Assembly: GCA_026002875.1 (NCBI GenBank)
Contig: BPGE01000001.1
Span: forward strand, 620,001 to 684,000
From: Bryobacteraceae bacterium
GTDB lineage: Bacteria > Acidobacteriota > Terriglobia > Bryobacterales > Bryobacteraceae
Reading direction: 5' to 3'
Length of the DNA: 64,000 nucleotides
Below are positions 56,324 through 64,000 of this stretch, piece by piece (positions within the stretch are counted from its first letter, which is position 1; every line of letters begins with the position of its first letter). The notes beneath the pieces are model-generated. The model saw only the letters and a program-made list of their open reading frames with translations. It was not told the DNA's origin and ran no database searches. Position numbers and translations under genes: made by a program.

Positions 56324-59300
56324 ATGCAAAGATGGCTTTCCATGATGCTGCTGCTCGCCGCGGCGCTCGCGCCCCTGGCCGGGCAGACGCCGACCGCGAC
56401 GCTTCAGGGCACGGTTACCGATCCTGACGGGGCCGTCGTGCCGGATGCAAAAGTGACGATCACCAATGTAGCGACCGGCGAATCGCGGTCGTTAAACACG
56501 GACGGGGCGGGCCGGTACGTGCAGCCGTTCCTGCTTCCGGGCAACTACCGGGTCACCGTCGAAAAGACGGGCTTCCAGACATTGAGGCAGGAGAACGTGC
56601 GGCTGGACGTCGGGCAGAACCGCACGCTGGACCTGAGCCTGGCGGTCGGCTCGGTCTCGCAGGAGATCCGGGTGGAGGCGACGGCGGCGGCGGTCGACGT
56701 TAGCACTTCCTCGGTCGGGCAGGTGGTGGACCGGAAGCGCATCATCGACCTGCCTCTGCTGGGCCGGAGCGTAATCGCGCTGGCCAACCTGACGCCGGGG
56801 GTGAACCCGACGGGCGGCGGCGCCACGCCGGGCATGGGCGGCGGCCGCAATGCGATGAGCGAGATTCAGATCGACGGCGCCACCAACATCGCGCCTGAGA
56901 ACAACGTGGGCATCAACAGCCGCATTTACGATCCGCAGGTGGACGCCGTGCAGGAGTTCAGCGTGCAGATCAACGCGCTTCAGGCCGAATACGGCCGGTT
57001 CGCGGGCGGCGTCATCAACGTGGTCACCAAATCAGGAACCAACGAGCTGCACGGCACCGCCTACGAGTTCCTCCGCAATCCCGCGCTGAACGCCAACGGT
57101 TTCATCAACAACCGCCAGGGGCGGAAGCGCGCGGGGGCGAAGATCCACCAGTTCGGCTTCACGGCGGGCGGTCCCGTCATGATTCCCGGACTGTTGGACG
57201 GCCGCAACCGCTCGTTCTTCTTCACCGACTACGAAGGGACGCTGAACCGCAACATCTCGAACGCGACGGCCACGGTTCCGCTGCCGGAGTGGCTGGCGGG
57301 AGACTTTTCCAACCTGCGCAACAGCTCCGGTTCGACGCTGATCAGCATTTATGATCCGACCACCGTGCGGCAGGATCCCAACAACCCGTCGCTGTGGATC
57401 CGCGACCCGTTCCCGAACAACCGGATTCCGGCCAACCGGATCGACCCCGTGGCGAAGAACATGGCCGCCTACTGGCCCAAGCCGAACGCCACGCCGCTGA
57501 ACGTTTATACGCAGCAGGACAATTTCTTCAGCAGCGGGCCGGCCAACAACGACTACTGGCGGCAGAGCACGCGCTGGGACCACAACTGGACGGACAAGTG
57601 GCGCATGTGGCTGCGCGTCTCGCTTGCCGGCGGCAGCGGCACGCCGTTCAACGGATTCGGCACGCTGGGCACCTCGATCGGCGACGGGCCCTGGACCGAG
57701 CGCAAGACGCAGGTGTCCATGGACCACACCTACATCGTGAACTCGCGGCTGATCGCCAACGTGCGCTACGCCTACAGCCGGACCGCCTACAAGCGCGTGC
57801 CGTTCTCCGACGGCATCGACCTGGTGCAGCTCGGCTTCAGCCCCGAGTATGCGAAGATCGCCGCGCAGCGCGGGCTCGAATTTCCGGGCGCCGAAGTGAG
57901 CAGCAACCTGACGCTGACGCGCCTCGGCCAGCCCGGCTACACGCGCATGGCCAACTACCCGATGAACCACTCCCTCACGGGCAGCATGAGCCGGATCACC
58001 AGCCGCCACAACTTCAAGTGGGGCGGCGAATACCGCGTGCTGATGCTCAACTACTCGCAATACGGGCGGCCTTCGGGCAATTTCAGCTTCTCGCGCCTCT
58101 GGACGCAGCGCGAAATCAACACGATCAGCAGCACGCAGGGCGTTGGCCTGGCTTCTTTCCTGCTGGGCCTCGGCAGCGGCGGCACCATGACGCACGAGCC
58201 CTCGGCGGCTTCGACCAGCATTTACATGGCCGGCTACATTCAGGACGACTGGCGGGTGACGTCGAAGCTCACGCTGAACCTGGGGCTGCGCTACGACGTG
58301 GACCGGCCGCGCACGGAGCGCTTCAACCAGCACTCCTTCTTCGACATCAACGCACCGTCTCCTCTTCAGGGAGCCATTCCGGCTACGGCGTGCCTCAACT
58401 GCGGCGACCTCCGCGGCCAGATGCGGTTCGTCACGCCGGAGAACCGCCGGCAGACGCCCACCGACTGGAACAACTGGGGCCCGCGCTTCGGCTTCGCTTA
58501 CAACTTCGCCCGCAACATGGTGCTGCGCGGCGCCTACGGCATCGCCTTCGCTCCCTCGGCCATGCAGGCTTCCGGAACCACTGGCGCCTCGGGCATGGAC
58601 GGCTTCAACAGCAACTCCGAACCCGTTTACACCTTCGACGGGATGCGGACGATTTACACATACCTCCGCAACCCGTTCCCTGACGGCTTCAACCTGCCCA
58701 CAGGCCGCTCACTCGGAGCGCGCACGAACCTCGGGCTCAACATCGGCGACTCTTACTTCGAAGCTTACAGGAACCCTTACATCCAGCAGTGGAACATGAC
58801 CCTGCAACGGTCGTTCCCGGGCGACCTGGTTGTCGAAATCGGCTATATCGGCAATCGCGGCATCGGGCTGGTGGACGGCGAAGCGGCGCGCCAGTTCAAC
58901 CAGCTGCCCGTCTCCTACGCGGCTTTCGGAGTGGCGTTGCAGGAACAGGTAGAGAATCCTTTCTACGGGAAGATCCCCTACAAAGTCGGCGCCCTGGCTC
59001 AGCCCAAAGTAAGCCGGGCGCAACTGCTGCGTCCTTACCCGCACTACACGAGCCTCCAGTCCTTCCGCAAACCCGTCGCCTCCTCCATCTACCACGGCAT
59101 GACGATCCGCGCCGACAAGCGGTTCAGCCGGGGTCTCACCGTGCTGTTCGCCTACACGGCCGGCAAGGCGATCGACGATGCTTCTTCGGCCGTGAATTTC
59201 CTCGGCCCGGTCGCCGGCACGCACGTCGACATCTACAACTGGCGCAACGAGCGCTCGCTGTCTTCGTTCGACATTTCGCAGCGCGCCGTCATCAGTTACA

Positions 59301-59839
59301 TCTACGAGCTGCCGTTCGGGCGGAACCGGTCGCTGCTGACGCGCCTGCCGGGCTGGCTGGACGTGGCCGTGAAAGGGTGGCAGATCAGCGGCATCACGAC
59401 GCTTCAGACGGGGCTGCCCCTGATCATCGGCGGCGCCAACAACAACACCAACCTCTTCACCGCCAGCCAGCGGCCCAACAACAACGGCAGGAGCGCATTC
59501 ATCGACCACAGCGGCAAATCCAAAGACGAAAAGATGGCCCGGTGGTTCGATCCCACGGTCTTTTCCCAGCCGCCTGCCTTCACCATCGGCAACCTGGCGC
59601 GCACGCTGCCTGACGTGCGCGCGCCGGGAACCAACATCACCGACCTTGCGCTGATGAAGAACACGTACTTCGGACCCGACGGCCGCTACAACTTCCAGTT
59701 GCGCGCCGAGGCGTTCAGCGCCTTCAACCACTTCAATCTCGGCTCGCCCGACACGAGCATCGCCAGCGGCAACGTGGGGCGCATCAACAGCGGCAGCGGC
59801 ACCCGCAACATCCAGCTTGCGGCGAAGCTGATCTGGTAA
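56324..59839 (+). CDS. Oar-like TonB-dependent receptor with N-terminal carboxypeptidase-regulatory domain
   Basis: A 1171-residue outer-membrane protein. ATG 56324 begins a signal peptide (MQRWLSMMLLLAAALAPLAG); a GTG at 56288 would lie only a few bases from the predicted transcript start. A CarboxypepD_reg domain covers about 20-105 (LQGTVTDPDGAVVPDAKVTI). The plug follows (EIQIDGATNIAPENNVGINS, EYGRFAGGVINVVTKSGTNE), then a large barrel with Asn/Tyr-rich turns and a C-terminal IQLAAKLIW strand ending in Trp. Such receptors are abundant in acidobacteria and import large substrates. A consensus promoter precedes it and a strong hairpin follows it. Confidence 0.92.
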   Translation: MQRWLSMMLLLAAALAPLAGQTPTATLQGTVTDPDGAVVPDAKVTITNVATGESRSLNTDGAGRYVQPFLLPGNYRVTVEKTGFQTLRQENVRLDVGQNRTLDLSLAVGSVSQEIRVEATAAAVDVSTSSVGQVVDRKRIIDLPLLGRSVIALANLTPGVNPTGGGATPGMGGGRNAMSEIQIDGATNIAPENNVGINSRIYDPQVDAVQEFSVQINALQAEYGRFAGGVINVVTKSGTNELHGTAYEFLRNPALNANGFINNRQGRKRAGAKIHQFGFTAGGPVMIPGLLDGRNRSFFFTDYEGTLNRNISNATATVPLPEWLAGDFSNLRNSSGSTLISIYDPTTVRQDPNNPSLWIRDPFPNNRIPANRIDPVAKNMAAYWPKPNATPLNVYTQQDNFFSSGPANNDYWRQSTRWDHNWTDKWRMWLRVSLAGGSGTPFNGFGTLGTSIGDGPWTERKTQVSMDHTYIVNSRLIANVRYAYSRTAYKRVPFSDGIDLVQLGFSPEYAKIAAQRGLEFPGAEVSSNLTLTRLGQPGYTRMANYPMNHSLTGSMSRITSRHNFKWGGEYRVLMLNYSQYGRPSGNFSFSRLWTQREINTISSTQGVGLASFLLGLGSGGTMTHEPSAASTSIYMAGYIQDDWRVTSKLTLNLGLRYDVDRPRTERFNQHSFFDINAPSPLQGAIPATACLNCGDLRGQMRFVTPENRRQTPTDWNNWGPRFGFAYNFARNMVLRGAYGIAFAPSAMQASGTTGASGMDGFNSNSEPVYTFDGMRTIYTYLRNPFPDGFNLPTGRSLGARTNLGLNIGDSYFEAYRNPYIQQWNMTLQRSFPGDLVVEIGYIGNRGIGLVDGEAARQFNQLPVSYAAFGVALQEQVENPFYGKIPYKVGALAQPKVSRAQLLRPYPHYTSLQSFRKPVASSIYHGMTIRADKRFSRGLTVLFAYTAGKAIDDASSAVNFLGPVAGTHVDIYNWRNERSLSSFDISQRAVISYIYELPFGRNRSLLTRLPGWLDVAVKGWQISGITTLQTGLPLIIGGANNNTNLFTASQRPNNNGRSAFIDHSGKSKDEKMARWFDPTVFSQPPAFTIGNLARTLPDVRAPGTNITDLALMKNTYFGPDGRYNFQLRAEAFSAFNHFNLGSPDTSIASGNVGRINSGSGTRNIQLAAKLIW

Positions 59840-59957
59840 GAGCCGATGCGCTGCGGGCCGGTCCCGTGCCGCCCGCAGCGCGCCGTCCGGGCCCCACGAT
59901 TCACAGCGTGATTCCCCCCTTGGCCTGCCGTACCCCTAGCAGGACCAACCCCCGAAA

Positions 59958-59990
59958 GGCGCCCGCGTCGATGACGCGGGCGCCTGCGTT
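59958..59990 (+). terminator. Hairpin terminator after the Oar-like receptor gene
   Basis: GGCGCCCGCGTC-GAT-GACGCGGGCGCC gives a perfect 12-base stem with a three-base loop (59958-59984). It is followed by TGCGTTT, with only a short T-run. It lies about 120 bp after the stop codon, so it probably ends the receptor transcript, though the weak T-run lowers certainty. Confidence 0.6.
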
Positions 59991-60000
59991 TCACAGGGGC

Positions 60001-60350
60001 ACCGCCTCGAAAATCGCCGCTCGGGAGAGGGACGCGGGGGGACCGCTCACTTTCGGCGGCTGATGCCGCCTTCGTTTGCGGCACAGAACCCGCCGAAGGG
60101 CGCCGCGATTTTCATCCGTGATGATGTCCCGGAGGGTCATGGGGGCTCCGTCAACACCGCCCGCTCAGCGGAGGCAGGGCTGCGGGACCGATCGTTCTCG
60201 CGTTCCTCGGAGACACGGTTGGGATGCAGCCCTCGCGCGAGCGCGACGGGAAACCCGCCGGGAGAGCGCGGGGCCACGGCTGGGAGACCGCTCACTGATG
60301 GCGGATGATGCCGCCCTCGTTCGCCGCGCAGAACCCAACGCTGCGAGTTT
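60001..60350 (-). repeat. Dispersed repeats: two inverted family A copies and one REP-like hairpin
   Basis: Read on the minus strand, 60001-60150 contains GATGAAAATCGCGGCGCCCT, TTCTGTGCCGCAAACGAAGG and GTGAGCGGT, matching the element at 14770 over about 150 bp. A shorter diverged copy is at 60280-60350 (TTCTGCGCGGCGAACGAGGG). Between them, at 60230-60249, CCCTCGCG-CGAG-CGCGACGG is an inverted REP-like hairpin with one mismatch, flanked by the same GGGATGCAGC and GGGAAACCCG words as the 15-kb cluster. No gene lies between 59840 and 60452. Confidence 0.75.
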
Positions 60351-60452
60351 TCCTGACTGGCGCCGGCCGGGGGCAGGACGGCCCGCCCGCTTGCGCGGAC
60401 GCCAGGTCTCGAGAGACGGCGGCTCCGTCCCGGCCATCAGTGAAGGCAACGC

Positions 60453-62717
60453 TCACGGCAGCGCCATTTCAGCACGGAGCGGCGTGTCCGCTGACGAGCC
60501 GCCCACGAAGATGCGGAACGTGCCGCGCGGCGTCTCCCAGCGGTTTGATTTTTCGTCGAAGACCGCGAGGGTGAGCGGGTGCAGGGGCACGGTGACGGTG
60601 CGCGATTCGCCGGGCTTGAGCGTCACCTTCTGCCAGCCGGCGAGCCGGCGGAACTCCTCGCCCGCCGAGGCGGGCAGCTGCACGTAGACCTGCGCCACCT
60701 CGGCGCCCTCGCGCTGACCGGTGTTGCGCAGCGTGAACGTGGCTTCCCGCTTCGCCGCATCCAGGCGCAGATCAGAGTAGGAGAACGTCGTGTAAGACAG
60801 CCCGAAGCCGAACGGGAACAGCGGCTCGCGCTTCATCGACTGGAACCACTTGTAGCCGGCGCGCGCGCCTTCCGGGTATTCGAGATCGAACTGGCGCGTG
60901 TTGACGCGCAGCATGGCCGGGCCGCCCGGAAACATCGGGCCCATGTCCTGCGGTCCGCGCGCCGGGGGCTGCTCGACCAGGCGCGGCTGGGCCAGATCGT
61001 CCTCGGATTTCGGAAACGTCATGGCCAGTTTGCCGGAGGGATTCACGCGGCCGAACAGGACATTGGCGATGGCCTCTCCGCCGCGGATGCCCGGATACCA
61101 CGCCTCCACGACGGCGGCCACGCGCGCAAGCCAGGGCATCTTCACCGCCGTGCCGGTTTCGAGCACCACCACCGTGCGCGGATTGGCGGCGGCGACCGCG
61201 GCGATCAGATCGTCCTGCCTGTCCGGCAGCGCGAGATCCGGCAGGTCTCTGCCTTCGCTCGTGTGCTGCACGGCGAAGACGATGGCCACCTGCGCGGACC
61301 TGGCGAGACTCGCCGCGCCGGCTGCGTCCTTCCCGTCGTGGAAGACGACCTTCGCGTTGGCGGCGAGCGCCTGAATCGCCCGCAGCGGCGCGGAGCGGTG
61401 ATACACAGGCGTGCCGAACATGATGTCGAGCAGAGACGCGCCGGGCTTCGGCGGCGCCGGCGGCACGGCGTTGCCGCCCGCGGGGTCGACCTGCGCCGAG
61501 CCGCCGCCGCTGAGCACGCCCGCATCGGCATGGCCGCCGATCACGGCGATCACGCCCTTCATCTGCGGGTCCAGCGGCAGCGTGGAGCGGTCGTTCTTCA
61601 GCAGGACGATGCCCGCTTCGGCGGCCTTCTGGGCCACTTCGAAGCCGCGGAAGACGTCGGGCACCTGGCGCTGCGGGCGGCGGTCGAACAGTCCGGCGCG
61701 GAACAGCGCCCACGCGATGCGCCGCACCATGTCGTCGAGCCGCGCCATGGGCACTTCGCCCTTTTCCACGGCGGCTTTCAGGGCATCGGCGAAGAACGTG
61801 TCGCCGGGCATCTCCATGTCGAGCCCGTTCAGCGCGGCTTTCACGGTCGAGTGCGTCGCTCCCCAGTCCGACATGACAAAGCCGGGCCAGTTCCACTCCT
61901 TCTTCAGCACGTCGTTCAGCAGCCAGGCGTGCTCGCAGGCGTAGTCGCCTTCATAGAGGTTGTACGAGCACATCACCGAGCCGGGCTGCCCTTCCTTGAC
62001 CGCGATCTCAAAGGCCAGCAGCTCGCTCTCGCGCGCGCCCTTGCGCGACATGCGGACGTTGACGAAGTAGCGTCCGGACTCCTGATGGTTCAGCGCATAG
62101 TGCTTGACGATGCCGACGATGCCCTGCGACTGCTTGCCCTGCACATAGGCCGCGGCCATGCGTCCGGCCAGCAGCGGGTCTTCGCCGAGATACTCGAAGT
62201 TGCGGCCGTTGCGCGGCTCGCGCGTCAGGTTCAGACCGCCGCCAAGCGTGATGTTGAAACCCTGGTCGCGGAGCTCCTTGCCGATTGTCGCCGCGTACTC
62301 GCGGGCCAGGTCCAGATCCCAGGAAGACGCGAGCGCCAGCCCGGAAGGCATGGCCGTCGAATAGCGCCCCATGCGCGCGCCGCCGCCGGATCCCACCATC
62401 GCATCGTTCATCTGCAGGTCGGGCACGCCGAGCCGCGGGATGCCCGGAATGAAGCCGCCGCCGCCATTGGAGCGGTACACGATGGGAGGCGGCTCCTGGC
62501 CAGTGAGGTTCATGTCCGCGCCGAAGAACCAGCCGATGCCATGAACCATCTGGATCTTCTCGTCCAGCGTCATCGCCTGCACCAGAAGGCGGGCGCGCTC
62601 TTCAGGGGGAAGTTTCGGGTTCGACCACGGGCCTTTCGATGGCGGCGGTCCGCCGGGGAACTGCGCCGCCAGGGCAGGGAAGAGAACCAGTGTGCAGAGC
62701 CAGCGCATGGGATTCAT
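60453..62717 (-). CDS. Glycoside hydrolase family 3 beta-glucosidase-like enzyme
   Basis: A 754-residue secreted GH3 protein. It starts at ATG 62717 (next in-frame ATG 62708) with signal MNPMRWLCTLVLFPALAAQF. The TIM-barrel domain has LTLDEKIQMVHG-like sequence, GGGLNLTREPRNGRNFEYLGEDP and KHYALNHQE. The nucleophile Asp lies in GFVMSDWGATHS near residue 281. The alpha/beta sandwich has AEAGIVLLKNDRSTLPL and the C-terminal fibronectin-like domain has FGFGLSYTTFSYS, GQREGAEVAQVYV and LAGWQKVTLKPGESRTV. It removes terminal beta-D-glucosyl or xylosyl residues from oligosaccharides. Its start overlaps the stop of the esterase gene (ATGA), so the two form an operon. Confidence 0.95.
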   Translation of the reverse strand: MNPMRWLCTLVLFPALAAQFPGGPPPSKGPWSNPKLPPEERARLLVQAMTLDEKIQMVHGIGWFFGADMNLTGQEPPPIVYRSNGGGGFIPGIPRLGVPDLQMNDAMVGSGGGARMGRYSTAMPSGLALASSWDLDLAREYAATIGKELRDQGFNITLGGGLNLTREPRNGRNFEYLGEDPLLAGRMAAAYVQGKQSQGIVGIVKHYALNHQESGRYFVNVRMSRKGARESELLAFEIAVKEGQPGSVMCSYNLYEGDYACEHAWLLNDVLKKEWNWPGFVMSDWGATHSTVKAALNGLDMEMPGDTFFADALKAAVEKGEVPMARLDDMVRRIAWALFRAGLFDRRPQRQVPDVFRGFEVAQKAAEAGIVLLKNDRSTLPLDPQMKGVIAVIGGHADAGVLSGGGSAQVDPAGGNAVPPAPPKPGASLLDIMFGTPVYHRSAPLRAIQALAANAKVVFHDGKDAAGAASLARSAQVAIVFAVQHTSEGRDLPDLALPDRQDDLIAAVAAANPRTVVVLETGTAVKMPWLARVAAVVEAWYPGIRGGEAIANVLFGRVNPSGKLAMTFPKSEDDLAQPRLVEQPPARGPQDMGPMFPGGPAMLRVNTRQFDLEYPEGARAGYKWFQSMKREPLFPFGFGLSYTTFSYSDLRLDAAKREATFTLRNTGQREGAEVAQVYVQLPASAGEEFRRLAGWQKVTLKPGESRTVTVPLHPLTLAVFDEKSNRWETPRGTFRIFVGGSSADTPLRAEMALP

Positions 62718-64000
62718 CCTTTCACAGCGAGTTCGCGCTCGGCGCGGTCGGGGTCGTTTTTCACCACGCAGGCGTCGTCAAAGATCATTGTGGGACCGGC
62801 GGCCGCATTCCATGCAGGCCATTTTGGGATCCCAGGGTGGTTCGGGTCGCCGGTGCGGGCGAACTGGATCCACGCCCGGCTCATGCGCGTGGCGAGCGCC
62901 TGGGCGCGCGGACCTCCGCCGGTCATGTGGTCGCACCGCTCGATGTTGTCGAACACGAACGGCAGCTCGAGGCAGTGGAACGAGCGCGGGCGTCCGTCGA
63001 GCACGGGCGTCTTCCAGCAGAACCAGTAGTTCCAGGCGGGAGCCGCATTCAGCGCCGCCTTGCGCGTGACCTGATCGATGGCCGCCTGCCGCACCGGCGC
63101 AGTGGCGATCAGCGAGAACAGATCCAGCGGCTTCGCCTTCGGGTTCGCCTTGCGGAACGCGGCGATGATCTCCGGGGCGCGGTCTTTGAAGATCTCCGAG
63201 ACGCGCTTCTCGAGGTCCGCCTCGGTCATGTTCTCCATCGCCGGGTTGCCCATGGCCGAAACAAATTCGTTCATGACTGTTCCGGCGATGACGGGCACAT
63301 GGGCCGAGACCTGCGGCGCGTCCGGGTCGAAGGGATGGCGCGGCAGGTCTTTCCCGTCGACGACCGGCGCCCAGCCGAGCGTGCGCCCCATGTCGCTCAG
63401 GCGGATGATGCCGGGGCGCGGCGCGATTTTGTTGCGCGCCGCCACGCCGGCAATCACGAGCGACTGCGCGGGCAGCTCGTGGAGCCTGCGCAGATCATTG
63501 CGCGAAAGGCCCAGTTCGGCGAGGGTGGCGGCGGCGAGTTGCGCCGCCAGATCGGGCGTGGAAAGGCGCAGCGCACTGCCGCTCTGCACGATGGCCTTGT
63601 GGAAGAGCCCCTTCGCCGCCGGCATGGCGAGCAGCGCGTTCACTTTGCCGCCTCCGCCCGACTGGCCGAAGATCGTGACGTTGGAAGGATCGCCGCCGAA
63701 GGCTGCGATGTTGTCGCGGACCCATTCGAGAGCGAGGATCAGATCGAGGACGCCAGCGTTGCCTGAGGACGCGTAGCGCGGATCGTACTCGGCCAGATAG
63801 AGGTGGCCCAGCGTGTTCAGGCGGTGATTCACGCTCACCACGACGACGTCGCCGCGCCGGGCGAGGTTCCCGCCGTGATACGACGGCAGCTCGTGGCCCG
63901 AGCCCGCCTGGAAGCCGCCGCCGTGCAGCCACACCATCACCGGGCGCTTCACCGTGCGCGACGCGCTGGGACCGGGCGTCCAGACGTTGAGCCGCAGGCA
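62714..64000 (-). CDS. Type B carboxylesterase-family protein, N-terminus outside window
   Basis: The frame is open to the window edge; 428 residues are visible. Near the edge it reads LRLNVWTPG, the typical start of the esterase core (EDCLYLNVW type). The oxyanion hole is WLHGGGF, and the serine nucleophile lies in FGQSGGGGKVNALLAMP (GxSxG). The catalytic acid is probably in the DLEKRVSEIFKDRAPEI-containing region, and a His near VFDNIERCDHMTGG. Such enzymes hydrolyse carboxylic esters, and with GH3 it suggests acetylated or feruloylated plant polysaccharide use. The missing N-terminus includes any signal peptide. Confidence 0.88.
   Translation of the reverse strand, partial: CLRLNVWTPGPSASRTVKRPVMVWLHGGGFQAGSGHELPSYHGGNLARRGDVVVVSVNHRLNTLGHLYLAEYDPRYASSGNAGVLDLILALEWVRDNIAAFGGDPSNVTIFGQSGGGGKVNALLAMPAAKGLFHKAIVQSGSALRLSTPDLAAQLAAATLAELGLSRNDLRRLHELPAQSLVIAGVAARNKIAPRPGIIRLSDMGRTLGWAPVVDGKDLPRHPFDPDAPQVSAHVPVIAGTVMNEFVSAMGNPAMENMTEADLEKRVSEIFKDRAPEIIAAFRKANPKAKPLDLFSLIATAPVRQAAIDQVTRKAALNAAPAWNYWFCWKTPVLDGRPRSFHCLELPFVFDNIERCDHMTGGGPRAQALATRMSRAWIQFARTGDPNHPGIPKWPAWNAAAGPTMIFDDACVVKNDPDRAERELAVKG

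Overview
The window is high-GC, gene-dense bacterial DNA. Its gene content points to an Acidobacteriota, probably of the Bryobacterales/Solibacter type. The evidence is two TonB-dependent receptors with an N-terminal carboxypeptidase-regulatory (CNA-B-like) domain, a sulfatase, GH95 and GH3 glycosidases, a carboxylesterase, several small secreted proteins of acidobacterial style, a DUF1537 sugar-acid kinase and an hrcA-grpE-dnaJ heat-shock operon. The taxonomic call is inference: no rRNA or tRNA gene was seen.

Layout. 1-5.9 kb: end of a TolC-family gene, a secreted protein, a glycosyltransferase-methyltransferase fusion and hrcA-grpE-dnaJ. 5.9-14.7 kb: sulfatase, small membrane protein, processive GT2, GT87-like enzyme, SLC13 transporter and the first TonB receptor. 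14.7-17.9 kb: a repeat-rich stretch with one gene, the sugar-acid kinase, inside arrays of palindromes. 17.9-23.4 kb: a small secreted protein behind a possible sigma-54 promoter, a GH95 fucosidase with an EamA transporter, a HipA-like kinase and a YkgJ-type cysteine-cluster protein. 23.4-30.9 kb: flagellar operon flgB-flgC-fliE-fliF-fliG-fliH-fliI, then fliJ behind three tandem copies of its own start region. 31.3-36.1 kb: a low-order island with an IS5-family element (broken transposase), a frameshifted restriction-like gene and a large membrane protein with a nuclease-like domain. 36.3-38.9 kb: membrane pyrophosphatase. 39.2-44.2 kb: a molybdopterin oxidoreductase/Fe-S/NrfD complex with two YeeE/YedE sulfur transporters. 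44.3-46.8 kb: M23-PKD protein and a URO-D-family protein. 47.0-55.1 kb: a six-gene operon described below. 55.2-64 kb: secreted glycine-zipper protein, second TonB receptor with a good promoter, more dispersed repeats, GH3 and a carboxylesterase.

Most notable is the minus-strand operon 55085-46991. Its genes are spaced 57, 9, 2, 3 and -4 bp apart. They encode a double zinc-ribbon membrane protein, a zinc-ribbon AIM24-family protein, a membrane-anchored archaemetzincin-like protease, a 919-residue membrane protein whose C-terminus resembles the edema factor/CyaA/ExoY class of nucleotidyl cyclase toxins, an unrecognised 256-residue protein and a proline-rich protein with a C-terminal zinc ribbon. 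I do not know this combination as a described system.

The second theme is repeats. A family of REP-like hairpins with compensatory stem changes and a fixed CTTG loop is clustered at 15.0-15.6 and 17.0-17.4 kb and reappears inverted at 60.2 kb. A separate family of about 150 bp occurs at 14.8, 21.6, 60.0 and 60.3 kb.
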